64,000 nucleotides of DNA from Branchiostoma floridae (Eukaryota; Chordata; Leptocardii; Amphioxiformes; Branchiostomatidae), in NCBI RefSeq assembly GCF_000003815.2, contig NC_049993.1, positions 2,611,627-2,675,626 on the forward strand, in the 5' to 3' direction. Below are positions 44,391-54,819 of the stretch, piece after piece. Numbering within the stretch: the first letter of the stretch is position 1; each line of letters opens with the position of its first letter. A program made the position numbers and the translations under genes. Under the pieces are notes generated by a model, which saw only the letters and a list, made by a program, of their open reading frames with translations, did no database searches and was not told the DNA's origin.

Positions 44391-46852
44391 ACCCTACTGT
44401 TCAACAGTATGAACAAGAAGTGTCACCCCTGCGCAAGTTGGGCGATGTCTACCGCAGGCGAGGCTGTCAAACAGGAGACGGGGGAGACTTTGTCAAGGCG
44501 GCGGCGCTGTACCAGGCAGCAGCAGCCAGGTCGAAGGGCTCCAATAAGTCTCTTAAAGAAACCATAGAAGAGACAGAAGTGCTGTTTCTTAAACATGTCT
44601 TGAAGATAGATTATAACAGGAATGAAAATTATACAGTAAAACACAGAAACCAGCTGAAAGAAATTCGCGAGCTAATCAAACTAGAAATGGATACCATAGA
44701 CAAAGAGCTGAACCCCTACATACATGATGAGAAAAGTCAGTTAGCAAGGGAGATAGAAGCCAAGCGAGCTGACGCTGTCAGACGGTTGTTTGAGAAGATT
44801 GCAGGAGATAGAAAGGTGTTCATTGGACAGCTAGTAGATGAGTGTATCGCAGTGATGGGTCCCCCTCCCTATAAGTATGCCCTGATAGGTTTGGGTTCAC
44901 AAGCCACAGGGCTGGTAACTCCGTACTCAGACCTGGAGTTCGCCATCTTGATAGAGGAAGAAAATGAAGCAAATGTCGCGTATTTCCGACGACTGACTCA
45001 CTACCTGCACCTCAAGGTGGTCAACCTGGGAGAAACCATCCTCCCAGCCATGGGGATAACAAGTCTGAATGACTTCTACTCAGACGATCCACTGGACAAC
45101 TGGTACTATGACTCTGTTACACCCCGTGGGTTTGCCTTTGATGGCTCCATGCCAAAAGCTAGCAAGACTCCACTGGGCAGACAGGGAACTTCAACTGAAC
45201 CAGCCAGTGAGCTCATCCGCACCCCAAGAAACATGGCGGGAACCTTATTAAAGGATTTTTCCTTGTATCTCAAAGAAGGGTATCACCTCTGCAATGTACT
45301 GAGAAACGGTTGCCTGTTGGCGGGAGAACAGAGTTTAGTTGATGACTATGACGTCATTGTGACTGAGACTCTAAAGGCTCGGGGTGGAGAGATGGCCCGT
45401 CAGATGGCCAACGAGACGATCCGGGAGAATTTTGAGACAATATGTGAGCCAGAACGACACATACTTAGTGATGCGCTGTTGGATGTGAAGAAAGGAATCT
45501 ACCGGTTCCCAGTAATCGCAGTGGACTGTCTGGCACTCTGCTTCAATATCATTCCCACGTCGGTGTGGAAAACTATAGAAGAGATGCAGACTAAAGGCAT
45601 GGTCAGTGCAGAAAACGCGCATCACCTGAGGATGCTGGTCAGCATCTCAGCAGAACTCCGACTCAGAACCTACATTGCAAATGGCGGCCAGAAGGAAAGC
45701 CTGTCAGCCCTGCCATCTACGCCTACATCCTGGGACAACAGCAGTGGCAAACCAATTAACGACTTGCAGAAGGTGTTTTACATTTCCGACATGAATCTGC
45801 TCTTCAGGTATATCTTCACAGCACTTCCTTTGAAGCGTTTTTTGTCAGACGAACGCTCGGGCCGAAACTCGCTGCCTCGATCCTTGGATCGGCATGAAAA
45901 TTTATATGAACAATCTGCAGAAAAGAAAAGTTTAATCTACCGTTATTTTGGGTATCACAAAAAAGCCGTCAGGTGTCATGAAAAAGCTTTGGAAATAGGC
46001 AAATGTAATGGTAGTTTTGAAACCGCGTTGTCACTGAGCAACCTTGGAACAACCTTGGTATACAATGGAGATCACAGAAAAGCCTTCTCCCACTTGGAAC
46101 GAGCGGTGAAGATATTCCAAGATAGCTGTGTAGTTTTGTACGATGCCGGACACCCTAACATTGCTTGGACTCTGATCGCACAAGGAATGGCCTTGTATGA
46201 GATGGCGGACTTTAGAAAGGCACTCAGCTGCTTAGACACAGGAATGGACATGTACAGGAAATTGTATGGCCAAGAAAGTGCACACCGTGATGTTGCATTC
46301 ACTCTACACTTCCAGGGTTTAACATTTGTAGAACTTGGAGACCACCAGAAAGCACTCAGCTGTTTTAAACAGGCATGTGAGATGTACAGGAGGTTCTATG
46401 GAGGAAAGGACCATCCTGAAATCGCCAGTTCACTTACCGATGTTGGATCAGGCTGGCGAATGGTGGGTGATCGTAAGAAAGCTATCAGTATCCTTGAACA
46501 AGCACTGCAGATGAGCCAGAGGTTGCTTGGACCGAGAGCAGCACATCCTCATATAGCTCAGTCACTAGCCGAGCTAGGAATGAGCTGGTTTGAAATGGGG
46601 AATCCCCAGAAAGCTATCAGTTACGCAGAAGGAGCCTTGCAAATGTTTAGAAAAATCTACGGCGAAACTGCAGAACATCCTAAAATTGCGCGTTCACTCA
46701 TCAACCTTGGAGCGCCGTGGATACCGCTCGATCGAAAACGGGCACTCCTGTACTTCCAGCAGGGGCTGGAGATGACGAAGAGTCTGTATGGAGACGCGCA
46801 TCCCAAGACTAAAAACGCCAAGTGCTTTGTGCGATTCTTGGAGATTAGGTGA
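44391..46852 (+). CDS. NTase-TPR gene exon 4: nucleotidyltransferase core and TPR array
   Basis: Acceptor CTTACAG at 44390. 820 open codons to TGA 46850-46852. Numbering from 44369: residues 15-55 are another helical pair; 171-195 carry the nucleotidyltransferase signature [17 protein letters not shown] (Gly-Ser then D188 and E190); about 375-435 resemble the substrate-binding helical domain next to GlnD/DUF294 NTases ([23 protein letters not shown]); about 545-815 hold 5-6 TPRs of about 44-48 residues with LG..GD..KA..C.E.AL and HP.IA motifs, as in TPR_12/nephrocystin-type arrays. A third catalytic acid is not certain; DDYDVIV near 325-331 is a candidate. The protein is probably cytosolic. 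The fused NTase-TPR layout suggests a signalling or scaffold protein; the substrate is unknown. Confidence 0.85.
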
Positions 46853-46965
46853 ACGCAAAAAAAGCAATGTACTACTGCGAAAAAGCCTTGCAAATATTTA
46901 AGACAATCTACGGTCTAGGTACAGCACAGCCTCACATTGCCACCAACCTCGCCGACCTGGGTACA
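46853..46965 (+). pseudogene. Orphan TPR repeat relic downstream of the stop
   Basis: Immediately after the TGA, in another frame, the sequence reads KKAMYYCEKALQIFKTIYG, AQPHIATNLADLG, a clear TPR unit of the same array. It has no start and runs out into non-coding DNA. It indicates that an ancestral or neighbouring copy had more repeats and that the present stop follows an unequal rearrangement. Confidence 0.7.
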
Positions 46966-47049
46966 TTCACTGATGAGAAAATAATACATTCAAGCCATTA
47001 TTTTATCAACAAGTCAATACAAAGTTTATTGCACAAGCAAAAATTTTAA

Positions 47050-48700
47050 CGAGGAAAATGTAAGACAAAGAAATGACTATTGTATATGTATATGTATAAG
47101 ACAGTTGGCTATATTGTAACCGTAATCTAATACTCTGCATGCAAATTAGTGTAATATTATCTATGGCTCCTCTTCTGCCAAACAAATGTTTTGTATCCTC
47201 TGAATAGTCTAAGTCTAAGAAAAGTCTTGTCACAACAGGCGACTGAGAAAAACCGACAGAGCGCAGTCTGGGTCCATGGCGGTGTTTCTGCCGATGGTTT
47301 GTGAACATGATTAACTGTTCAGTCACGCCACCTATTGTCATTTGGGAGACTGCATGTGATTTTTTGTATTTCTTCTAGCGGCTATTTCTGGTCGCAAGTA
47401 GGGCGTTTTTGATCCATTGAGTGAATGTTGCTCCATCCTTCACTATCATGAGCATTTAAAGACGTTTCCTTTAAAGAGTAATAAAGGACATAAACACTAT
47501 AGAATGGCAGGCAGGTACTAGGTTTGTAATTGGCCGTTAATTGAGCTTTGTTTCGTTTCTGCATTCTTTCTTATCAACTAAATAAAAAGCCTTTTGATGG
47601 CCGCTATCATGATCTGCAACGTTGTCATCATTCTACATGCAAAGAAGACAGCTTAAACTTCACAATTGGTGTGTCTAGTTAATACTAGCTATAGGTGTAC
47701 ACAAGGGTCAGAAAGGCATGGCTGTAGTTACCTTTTTTTCAAGTTTTAATTCTTTATTTCCATAAACAATACAATACATAAGCCAATACATGTTCCATGG
47801 TTCAGTTTTTTAGTATCATGCTATCCCTGTCTCAGAGTAGTTAAGGTTATTTTCTCACCAAATGAGGCAAACAAGGGCCGGCAACGCGTGACAGTGGGGA
47901 CACCCAGCGGCTTAAGCTATGTTTGCAGTGTCCTGATAACTGACACTTGTAATGTCATTCGTAATTGATATGTAAATTAATTGTAAATTGATAAGAAAAT
48001 TAAGTATTTCACAGGTGTCCATGTGTCGTCTGTTAGTCCTTCACTCGACTCTACTGTTGGAGCATCGGCCATAACCAAGGTAAGCGGGAACTGAAAACGT
48101 TGTTGCGAGTTTTCTTACACAGGAAGCGAGCTAATATATCCCACCCTACTGTAGGGCAAGCAACTGGATATGATTTTGGAAACTGTGAGACTTTCCAGGT
48201 AGCATCCACTAGCTTTCATCAGTGACACACTGTTTTTTATGTAAACGTGGTTAGAAAAAATAAGATAGCCCAATAGGGAACAAAATAAGACAAGGCCGCA
48301 TGCAAATGAGCCGATCCTATCCAGTTGTTTACGTACAGGAGCTAATGTTGTCTTGTGGAGGCAGGAAGGCACAGTTTCCAACACGTAGAGGCATGGCGTT
48401 TACATGCATAAATGGCAAATATGGTAACCTAGCAAATACTAGTACAACTAATAACTTGCGGCGTGTTCACGAATCTAACTGCGCATGAAGGGGTCAGAGG
48501 GGAAGGCGAAGAGACGTCAACAAAACACACCTGGGCATCTTTATGTAAACCGACCGAAAAAGATATGTTTAAATCATGTTAGGGACAAGAACTGTTTACA
48601 AGTCATATTAGTAATATTTCGCATGCGTACTAAGAATCATAAAACTCTGTAAATTCCGACAGTGTCATTTTTTCTTTAATCCCTGCAGTCAGAATCCATT
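47050..48700. other. Intergenic region between NTase-TPR and SDR genes
   Basis: AATAAA at 47581-47586 could serve as a poly(A) signal for the upstream gene. 48015-48079 is flanked by CAG and GTAAGC and is open in one frame, but too short to claim. Otherwise nothing recognised. Confidence 0.45.
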
Positions 48701-48705
48701 TTTGG

Positions 48706-48713
48706 TATAAAAA
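48706..48713 (+). promoter_or_regulatory. TATA box of the SDR gene
   Basis: TATAAAAA lies 66 bp before the SDR start codon (ATG 48779), a spacing that allows a short 5' leader. No intron is needed between it and the ATG. Confidence 0.55.
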
Positions 48714-48778
48714 CACGGCGTCGCGACAACGTTTGTCTTGGTTTTAGCATCATTTCTGCTGCTCCAACCTTCCCAAAC

Positions 48779-48936
48779 ATGAGTTCTACCAAAGTCGCTC
48801 TCGTCACCGGGGGTACCCGCGGGATCGGCTTCGGGATCGCCGCTGAGCTGGCCCGAGCAGGGCACGACCTCATCCTGGGGTACCGGGAGAACCATCAGCG
48901 GGCCGAGGCCGCTAAGGCAGAGCTTGAAGAGACCCA
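48779..48936 (+). pseudogene. Short-chain dehydrogenase/reductase, N-terminal part (gene split by insertion)
   Basis: ATG 48779 opens MSSTKVALVTGGTRGIG: the beta1 strand and the TGxxxGxG dinucleotide-binding motif (residues 10-17), then AAELARAGHDLILGYR. The frame reaches the 6-bp target duplication GACCCA (48931-48936) and is then broken by the 6231-bp element, giving an early TAG. Joined with 55174-55816 it makes 801 nt, 266 aa plus stop, a normal SDR length. The gene is intronless and GC-rich compared with its surroundings, suggesting retroposition or transfer, but it keeps an apparent TATA box. Confidence 0.9.
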
Positions 48937-48979
48937 AGTAGTATAGTAGCGACAGAATGAGTCCCATTTTTCAGGTGGA

Positions 48980-49195
48980 GCAAGGTGGAGCAGGTCAGAG
49001 GTCAAATATGATTTATTCAAGCGCGGGTCATAGGTCAGGGGTCAGATATGTATTCAGGCGCAGGTCGGGGGTCACATATCATTTATTCAGGTATAGCAGG
49101 TCAGAGGTTAGATATAATGTATTCAGGTGGAGCAGGTCAGAGGTCAGATATAATGTATTCAGGCGCAGGTCAGAGGTCAGATTTTATGTGCCCTT
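48980..49195. repeat. Array of DR1-type AGGTCA direct repeats, left arm
   Basis: Six AGGTCA-N-AGGTCA-like elements at 48992, 49032, 49062, 49098, 49134 and 49167; those at 48992, 49134 and 49167 are perfect AGGTCAGAGGTCA. Spacing is 30-40 bp with ATATRATTTATTCAGG between. This is the DR1 consensus of RXR/HNF4/COUP-type nuclear receptors; function is inference. Confidence 0.85.
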
Positions 49196-49347
49196 TTGAT
49201 ACCCCCCCCCCCCCCCCGCCACAAATGAACCTCCCCCTCCCCATTTGTGAAAGACATGCCCTTATTTGGCCTGGTTCTAAGTCTCTATCGTATAAGATAA
49301 AGATGACAATGACCGTTTGATTTTTTCCGTTCTTTTATTCTGTACTT

Positions 49348-49680
49348 TCAAAAGTCAGCATCCAGCGTGAACTTTTGCTGTTCAGAGGAGGACATAACCC
49401 CCATCTTCTGGTACTCTCCCACCTTTTTCTCAAAGAAGTTGGTCTTTCCCTCCAGAGAAATGTTCTCCATGAAGTCAAAGGGGTTCTCGCTGTTGTAAAG
49501 CTTACTGCACATGAGTTCGCCCAGCAGCCTATCTGCGACAAACTCGATGTACTGTTTCATCAGGTCTTGATTCATCCCAATCAGCTTCACAGGAAGAGCT
49601 TCCGTCAGGAACTCTTGCTCAGTCTTAACAGCATCGTCGATAATCTGGTGAATGCGCTCCTCACTAGGCTTATTGGTTAC
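49348..49680 (-). pseudogene. Captured 3' end of ribonucleotide reductase small subunit, left arm
   Basis: Encodes the C-terminal ~107 residues of RRM2: [70 protein letters not shown], ending FTLDADF, the R2 tail that binds the large subunit. The first two thirds, with most iron ligands and the radical Tyr, are absent. An AATAAA-type signal follows the stop. The frame is intact and identical at protein level to the right-arm copy. No start codon context at its edge, so it is a fragment. Confidence 0.93.
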
Positions 49681-49684
49681 TTTA

Positions 49685-50960
49685 TTCTAGAGTAGCTATA
49701 TGTGTTGCTCAGGAGTAAAAGAAACTGCTCCGGAGTAAAATAAAACTGCTCCGGAGTATGCTCCGGAGTAAGTGAGTAAGTATATTTGTTGTAAGTATGT
49801 ATATTTGTCATGTACGTACGAACATATACCATCTATATGTACATGCAGTGAAACATTGCTTTGGAGTAACAATACGTGTTGCTCCGGAGTAAAAAAAAAC
49901 TGCTCCGGAGTAAAAGAAAACTGCTCCGGAGTAAAATAAACTGCTCCGGAGTAAAAGAAAACTACTCCGGAGTAAGTGAGTAAGTATATTTGTTGTAAGT
50001 ATGTATATTTGTCATGTACGTACGAACATATACCATCTACATGTACATGCAGTGAAACATTGCTTTGGAGTAACTATACGTGTTGCTCCGGAGTAAAAAC
50101 ACTGCTCCGGAGTAAAAGAAAACTGCTCCGGAGTAAAATAAACTGCTCCGGAGTAAAATAAAACTGCTCCGGAGTAAGTGAGTAAGTATATTTGTTGTAA
50201 GTATGTATATTTGTCATGTACGTACGAACATATACCATCTATATGTACATGCAGTGAAACATTGCTTTGGAGTAACTATACGTGTTGCTCCGGAGTAAAA
50301 ACACTGCTCCGGAGTAAAAGAAAACTGCTCCGGAGTAAAATAAACTGCTCCGGAGTAAAATAAAACTACTCCGGAGTATGCTCCGGAGTAAGTATATTTG
50401 TTGTATGTATGTTTGTCATGTACGTACGAACATATACCATCTATATGTACATGCAGTGAGACATTGCTTTGGAGTAACTATACGTGTTGCTCCGGAGTAA
50501 AACACTGCTCCGGAGTAAAAGAAAACTGCTCCGGAGTAAAATAAACTGCTCCGGAGTAAAATAAAACTACTTCGGAGTATGCTCCGGAGTAAGTGAGTAA
50601 GTATATTTGTTGTATGTATATTTGTCATGTACGTACGAACATATACCATCTATATGTACATGCAGTGAAACATTGCTCCGGAGTAAAAACACTGCTCCGG
50701 AGTAAAAGAAAACTGCTCCGGAGTAAAAGAAAATTACTCCGGAGTATGCTCCGGAGTAAGTGAGTAAGTATATTCGTTGTAAGTATGTATATTTGTCTAA
50801 GTATATTTGTTGTAAGTATGTATATTTGTCATCTACGTGCGAACATATACCATCTATATGTACATGCAGTGAAACATTGCTTTGGAGTAGGTATACGTTT
50901 TGCTCCGGAGTAAAAAAAAACTGCTCCGGAGTAAGTGAGTACGTATATTCGTGTTAAGTA
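49685..50960. repeat. CTCCGGAG minisatellite in ~203-bp higher-order repeats, left arm
   Basis: Short units (A)CTGCTCCGGAGTAAAA are grouped into about six higher-order units starting near 49768, 49975, 50177, 50380, 50588 and 50757. Each has GTAAGTATATTTGTTGTA, CATGTACGTACGAACATATA, CATGCAGTGAAACATTGC and TTGGAGTAACTATACG. Short frames over it are artefacts. Confidence 0.95.
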
Positions 50961-51198
50961 ACGCATACGTATTTGCCATGTACGTGCCTGTTATGTACTA
51001 GGCATATATCAACACAGCAATACAAAAGACAGGAGTGTACGGTGATCCTGTTTCTTAAGACTTTACTAGCACTTGACGTCTATAAAAAATGTATCAAGGA
51101 ATTCATAACCGATGTACATCTCGTCCGATCCTCTATGTCAAACATGGTATGACATTAGGAAATAAAAGCTGTACTGCATGCGATATGGCGACCTCACA

Positions 51199-51942
51199 TT
51201 ACTTCAGGACGAGGTAACCATATTTTTTCATCAATGTCTGTTCTGAGACCCAGTTCTTGCTGTGTACAATCTCATTACTGTAACGAGGCAACGCAGCGAA
51301 CTCTATTAGATAAAACTTTTTGCCAGCGCGCTTCGTCTGTTTGATGACACTTTGAGGAACATCGCCTGGCTGGTGAGGTAGTGCGATGGTCAAGTCTCGA
51401 TAGAGTGTCCACTCCTCCTCGTCACCGCTGTGGTAGCCGCTGTCGTAGCCAGTGCGTTCACTTTCATCAGATGAAACCGTCCCTGAGGACACATCTGTCC
51501 CTGTATCACTCTCGGAACCACTTTGGTCGCTGTCGGTTTCTTCTGTGGAGTCTCCCGGCTCGGAACCCATCACAGATTCGGCGTCTGAGACGCTTTCTTC
51601 ATCTTGTGACACCATCGAATCTTCGGAACCAACCGTGTCCGTATCGTGTTCAGACGACACGTCGGAGTCGTCGAAAACATCGCGCTCCCGGTAAGAGCCC
51701 GTCTCGGCATCAACGACGACTTCTCCCGAGGCACCACCTGACTCGTCTCGGTGTTTTCTTTCCAGATGACGCTCGAGGTTGAACGCACGATCAAATTCCC
51801 GATCACAAATGTCGCAGACGTGAGGCATACTTTTTGTTCGGCGGACAGAAGGGAAATGATAAGGTATTGATGTGCACACATATATTTGTGGCGCATGAAA
51901 GTTTTTAAGGGATCGGTCGTTTATCTTGTATGCATCATGCAT
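51199..51942 (-). CDS. C2H2 zinc-finger acidic protein encoded by the element, left arm
   Basis: 247 codons from ATG 51942; an internal Met at 51828 (MPHVCDICDREF) gives 209 aa and may be the real start. One C2H2 finger CDICDREFDRAFNLERH..H (C-x2-C-x12-H-x4-H), then about 100 residues extremely rich in Asp, Glu and Ser (SVSDAESVMGSEPGDSTEET), then a structured C-terminus (WTLYRDLTIALPHQPGDVP, AGKKFYLIEFAALPRYS) ending YGYLVLK. A DNA-binding protein with an acidic region is plausible; no homolog is recognised. It is transcribed outward from the centre of the palindrome. Confidence 0.75.
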   Translation of the reverse strand: MHDAYKINDRSLKNFHAPQIYVCTSIPYHFPSVRRTKSMPHVCDICDREFDRAFNLERHLERKHRDESGGASGEVVVDAETGSYRERDVFDDSDVSSEHDTDTVGSEDSMVSQDEESVSDAESVMGSEPGDSTEETDSDQSGSESDTGTDVSSGTVSSDESERTGYDSGYHSGDEEEWTLYRDLTIALPHQPGDVPQSVIKQTKRAGKKFYLIEFAALPRYSNEIVHSKNWVSEQTLMKKYGYLVLK

Positions 51943-52358
51943 CTACGTATGCCGTTACTGCATACGTGGTATTGAAATATTGTTAAGGATAATGAATATG
52001 ACAGTGTAAATCCGTACATTGCGCTTCGCTTAGACACTAACGGATGCCCGATAGCTTGCTCACGTCACCAAAGAAGGGAACCCTATGGATTTTGAAAAAT
52101 TTCGTGCGGTTCTTACAACTAGGCGGTCGCGGATAGTTATGCATAACATGAACACCACAAATATTGAGAATGTGTACTATGCAGTTCGCTTTGAAAATAA
52201 AACATGGCCGATNNNNNNNNNNNNNNNNNNNNNNNNNNNNNNNNNNNNNNNNNNNNNNNNNNNNNNNNNNNNNNNNNNNNNNNNNNNNNNNNNNNNNNNN
52301 NNNNNNNNNNNNNNNNNNNNNNNNNNNNNNNNNGGCAATCATGCCCTATCTTTACACA
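51943..52358. other. Asymmetric centre of the palindromic element, with gap
   Basis: Unique sequence between the arms, including a small TACGTATGC...GCATACGT stem near 51946-51967 and a 121-N gap at 52213-52333. The gap size differs from the 100-N placeholders, so it may be a sized gap. Confidence 0.7.
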
Positions 52359-52819
52359 TGTCGTCTGAACACGATACGGACACGGTTGGTTCCGAAGATT
52401 CGATGGTGTCACAAGATGAAGAAAGCGTCTCAGACGCCGAATCTGTGATGGGTTCCGAGCCGGGAGACTCCACAGAAGAAACCGACAGCGACCAAAGTGG
52501 TTCCGAGAGTGATACAGGGACAGATGTGTCCTCAGGGACGGTTTCATCTGATGAAAGTGAACGCACTGGCTACGACAGCGGCTACCACAGCGGTGACGAG
52601 GAGGAGTGGACACTCTATCGAGACTTGACCATCGCACTACCTCACCAGCCAGGCGATGTTCCTCAAAGTGTCATCAAACAGACGAAGCGCGCTGGCAAAA
52701 AGTTTTATCTAATAGAGTTCGCTGCGTTGCCTCGTTACAGTAATGAGATTGTACACAGCAAGAACTGGGTCTCAGAACAGACATTGATGAAAAAATATGG
52801 TTACCTCGTCCTGAAGTAA
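52359..52819 (+). pseudogene. 5'-truncated copy of the element's acidic protein, right arm
   Basis: From SSEHDTDTVGSEDS to the end the protein is identical to the left-arm copy, with the same stop (TAA 52817-52819), but the start and zinc finger are missing; other sequence precedes it beyond the asymmetry point. Only the left arm keeps an intact gene, unless the missing part lies in the gap. Confidence 0.85.
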
Positions 52820-53069
52820 TGTGAGGTCGCCATATCGCATGCAGTACAGCTTTTATTTCCTAATGTCATACCATGTTTGACATAGAGGATCGGACGAGAT
52901 GTACATCGGTTATGAATTCCTTGATACATTTTTTATAGACGTCAAGTGCTAGTAAAGTCTTAAGAAACAGGATCACCGTACACTCCTGTCTTTTGTATTG
53001 CTGTGTTGATATATGCCTAGTACATAACAGGCACGTACATGGCAAATACGTATGCGTTACTTAACACGA

Positions 53070-54315
53070 ATATACGTACTCACTTACTCCGGAGCAGTTT
53101 TTTTTTACTCCGGAGCAAAACGTATACCTACTCCAAAGCAATGTTTCACTGCATGTACATATAGATGGTATATGTTCGCACGAAGATGACAAATATACAT
53201 ACTTACAACAAATATACTTAGACAAATATACATACTTACAACGAATATACTTACTCACTTACTCCGGAGCATACTCCGGAGTAATTTTCTTTTACTCCGG
53301 AGCAGTTTTCTTTTACTCCGGAGCAGTGTTTTTACTCCGGAGCAATGTTTCACTGCATGTACATATAGATGGTATATGTTCGTACGTACATGACAAATAT
53401 ACATACAACAAATATACTTACTCACTTACTCCGGAGCATACTCCGGAGTAGTTTTATTTTACTCCGGAGCAGTTTATTTTACTCCGGAGCAGTTTTCTTT
53501 TACTCCGGAGCAGTGTTTTACTCCGGAGCAACACGTATAGTTACTCCAAAGCAATGTCTCACTGCATGTACATATAGATGGTATATGTTCGTACGTACAT
53601 GACAAACATACATACAACAAATATACTTACTCCGGAGCATACTCCGGAGTAGTTTTATTTTACTCCGGAGCAGTTTATTTTACTCCGGAGCAGTTTTCTT
53701 TTACTCCGGAGCAGTGTTTTTACTCCGGAGCAACACGTATAGTTACTCCAAAGCAATGTTTCACTGCATGTACATGTAGATGGTATATGTTCGTACGTAC
53801 ATGACAAATATACATACTTACAACAAATATACTTACTCACTTACTCCGGAGTAGTTTTCTTTTACTCCGGAGCAGTTTATTTTACTCCGGAGCAGTTTTC
53901 TTTTACTCCGGAGCAGTGTTTTTACTCCGGAGCAACACGTATAGTTACTCCAAAGCAATGTTTCACTGCATGTACATGTAGATGGTATATGTTCGTACGT
54001 ACATGACAAATATACATACTTACAACAAATATACTTACTCACTTACTCCGGAGTAGTTTTCTTTTACTCCGGAGCAGTTTATTTTACTCCGGAGCAGTTT
54101 TCTTTTACTCCGGAGCAGTTTTTTTTTACTCCGGAGCAACACGTATTGTTACTCCAAAGCAATGTTTCACTGCATGTACATATAGATGGTATATGTTCGT
54201 ACGTACATGACAAATATACATACTTACAACAAATATACTTACTCACTTACTCCGGAGCATACTCCGGAGCAGTTTTATTTTACTCCGGAGCAGTTTCTTT
54301 TACTCCTGAGCAACA
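53070..54315. repeat. CTCCGGAG minisatellite, right arm
   Basis: Inverted counterpart of 49685-50960 with the same higher-order units and few base differences. Confidence 0.95.
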
Positions 54316-54337
54316 CATATAGCTACTCTAGAATAAA

Positions 54338-54670
54338 GTAACCAATAAGCCTAGTGAGGAGCGCATTCACCAGATTATCGACGATGCTGTTAAGACTGAG
54401 CAAGAGTTCCTGACGGAAGCTCTTCCTGTGAAGCTGATTGGGATGAATCAAGACCTGATGAAACAGTACATCGAGTTTGTCGCAGATAGGCTGCTGGGCG
54501 AACTCATGTGCAGTAAGCTTTACAACAGCGAGAACCCCTTTGACTTCATGGAGAACATTTCTCTGGAGGGAAAGACCAACTTCTTTGAGAAAAAGGTGGG
54601 AGAGTACCAGAAGATGGGGGTTATGTCCTCCTCTGAACAGCAAAAGTTCACGCTGGATGCTGACTTTTGA
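54338..54670 (+). pseudogene. Captured 3' end of ribonucleotide reductase small subunit, right arm
   Basis: Same ~107-residue RRM2 C-terminus as the left arm, stop TGA 54668-54670, poly(A) signal AATAAA at 54679-54684. Orientation is outward, so a transcript could run towards the SDR 3' exon. Truncated at the 5' side by the CTCCGGAG array. Confidence 0.93.
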
Positions 54671-54819
54671 AAGTACAGAATAAAAGAACGGAAAAAATCA
54701 AACGGTCATTGTCATCTTTATCTTATACGATAGAGACTTAGAACCAGGCCAATAAGGGCATGTCTTTCACAATGGGGAGGGGGAGGTTCCTTTGGGGTGG
54801 GGTGGGGTTGTCGTACTTA

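Larger units (their letters stand above)
39840..46852 (+). pseudogene. Nucleotidyltransferase (GlnD/DUF294-like) - TPR protein gene, 5' end disrupted
   Basis: Exons: 39840-40253, [transposon 40254-42403], 42404-42700, 43525-43619, 44031-44143, 44391-46852. Phases agree at the GT-AG junctions (0, 2, 1). Exon 1 contains two copies of a related helical motif ([15 protein letters not shown] and [14 protein letters not shown], each followed by LY..AL..RCDD). The last exon has the NTase GS motif GLGSQATG with YSDLE acids, a substrate-binding-like helical region and 5-6 C-terminal TPRs. Exon 1 has an extra C near 40098, causing TGA stops, and is cut by the transposon. The gene therefore cannot make its full product as assembled, though 44391-46852 is fully open and might be expressed from a downstream start. 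The NTase role (nucleotide transfer to an unknown partner) is family inference. Confidence 0.75.

Noticed and set aside
48015..48079. Possible 65-bp exon between CAG and GTAAGC
   Set aside because: Too short, only one open frame, no neighbours to join.
51381..51782. 133-aa plus-strand Arg/Ser-rich frame
   Set aside because: Antisense shadow of the acidic zinc-finger gene.
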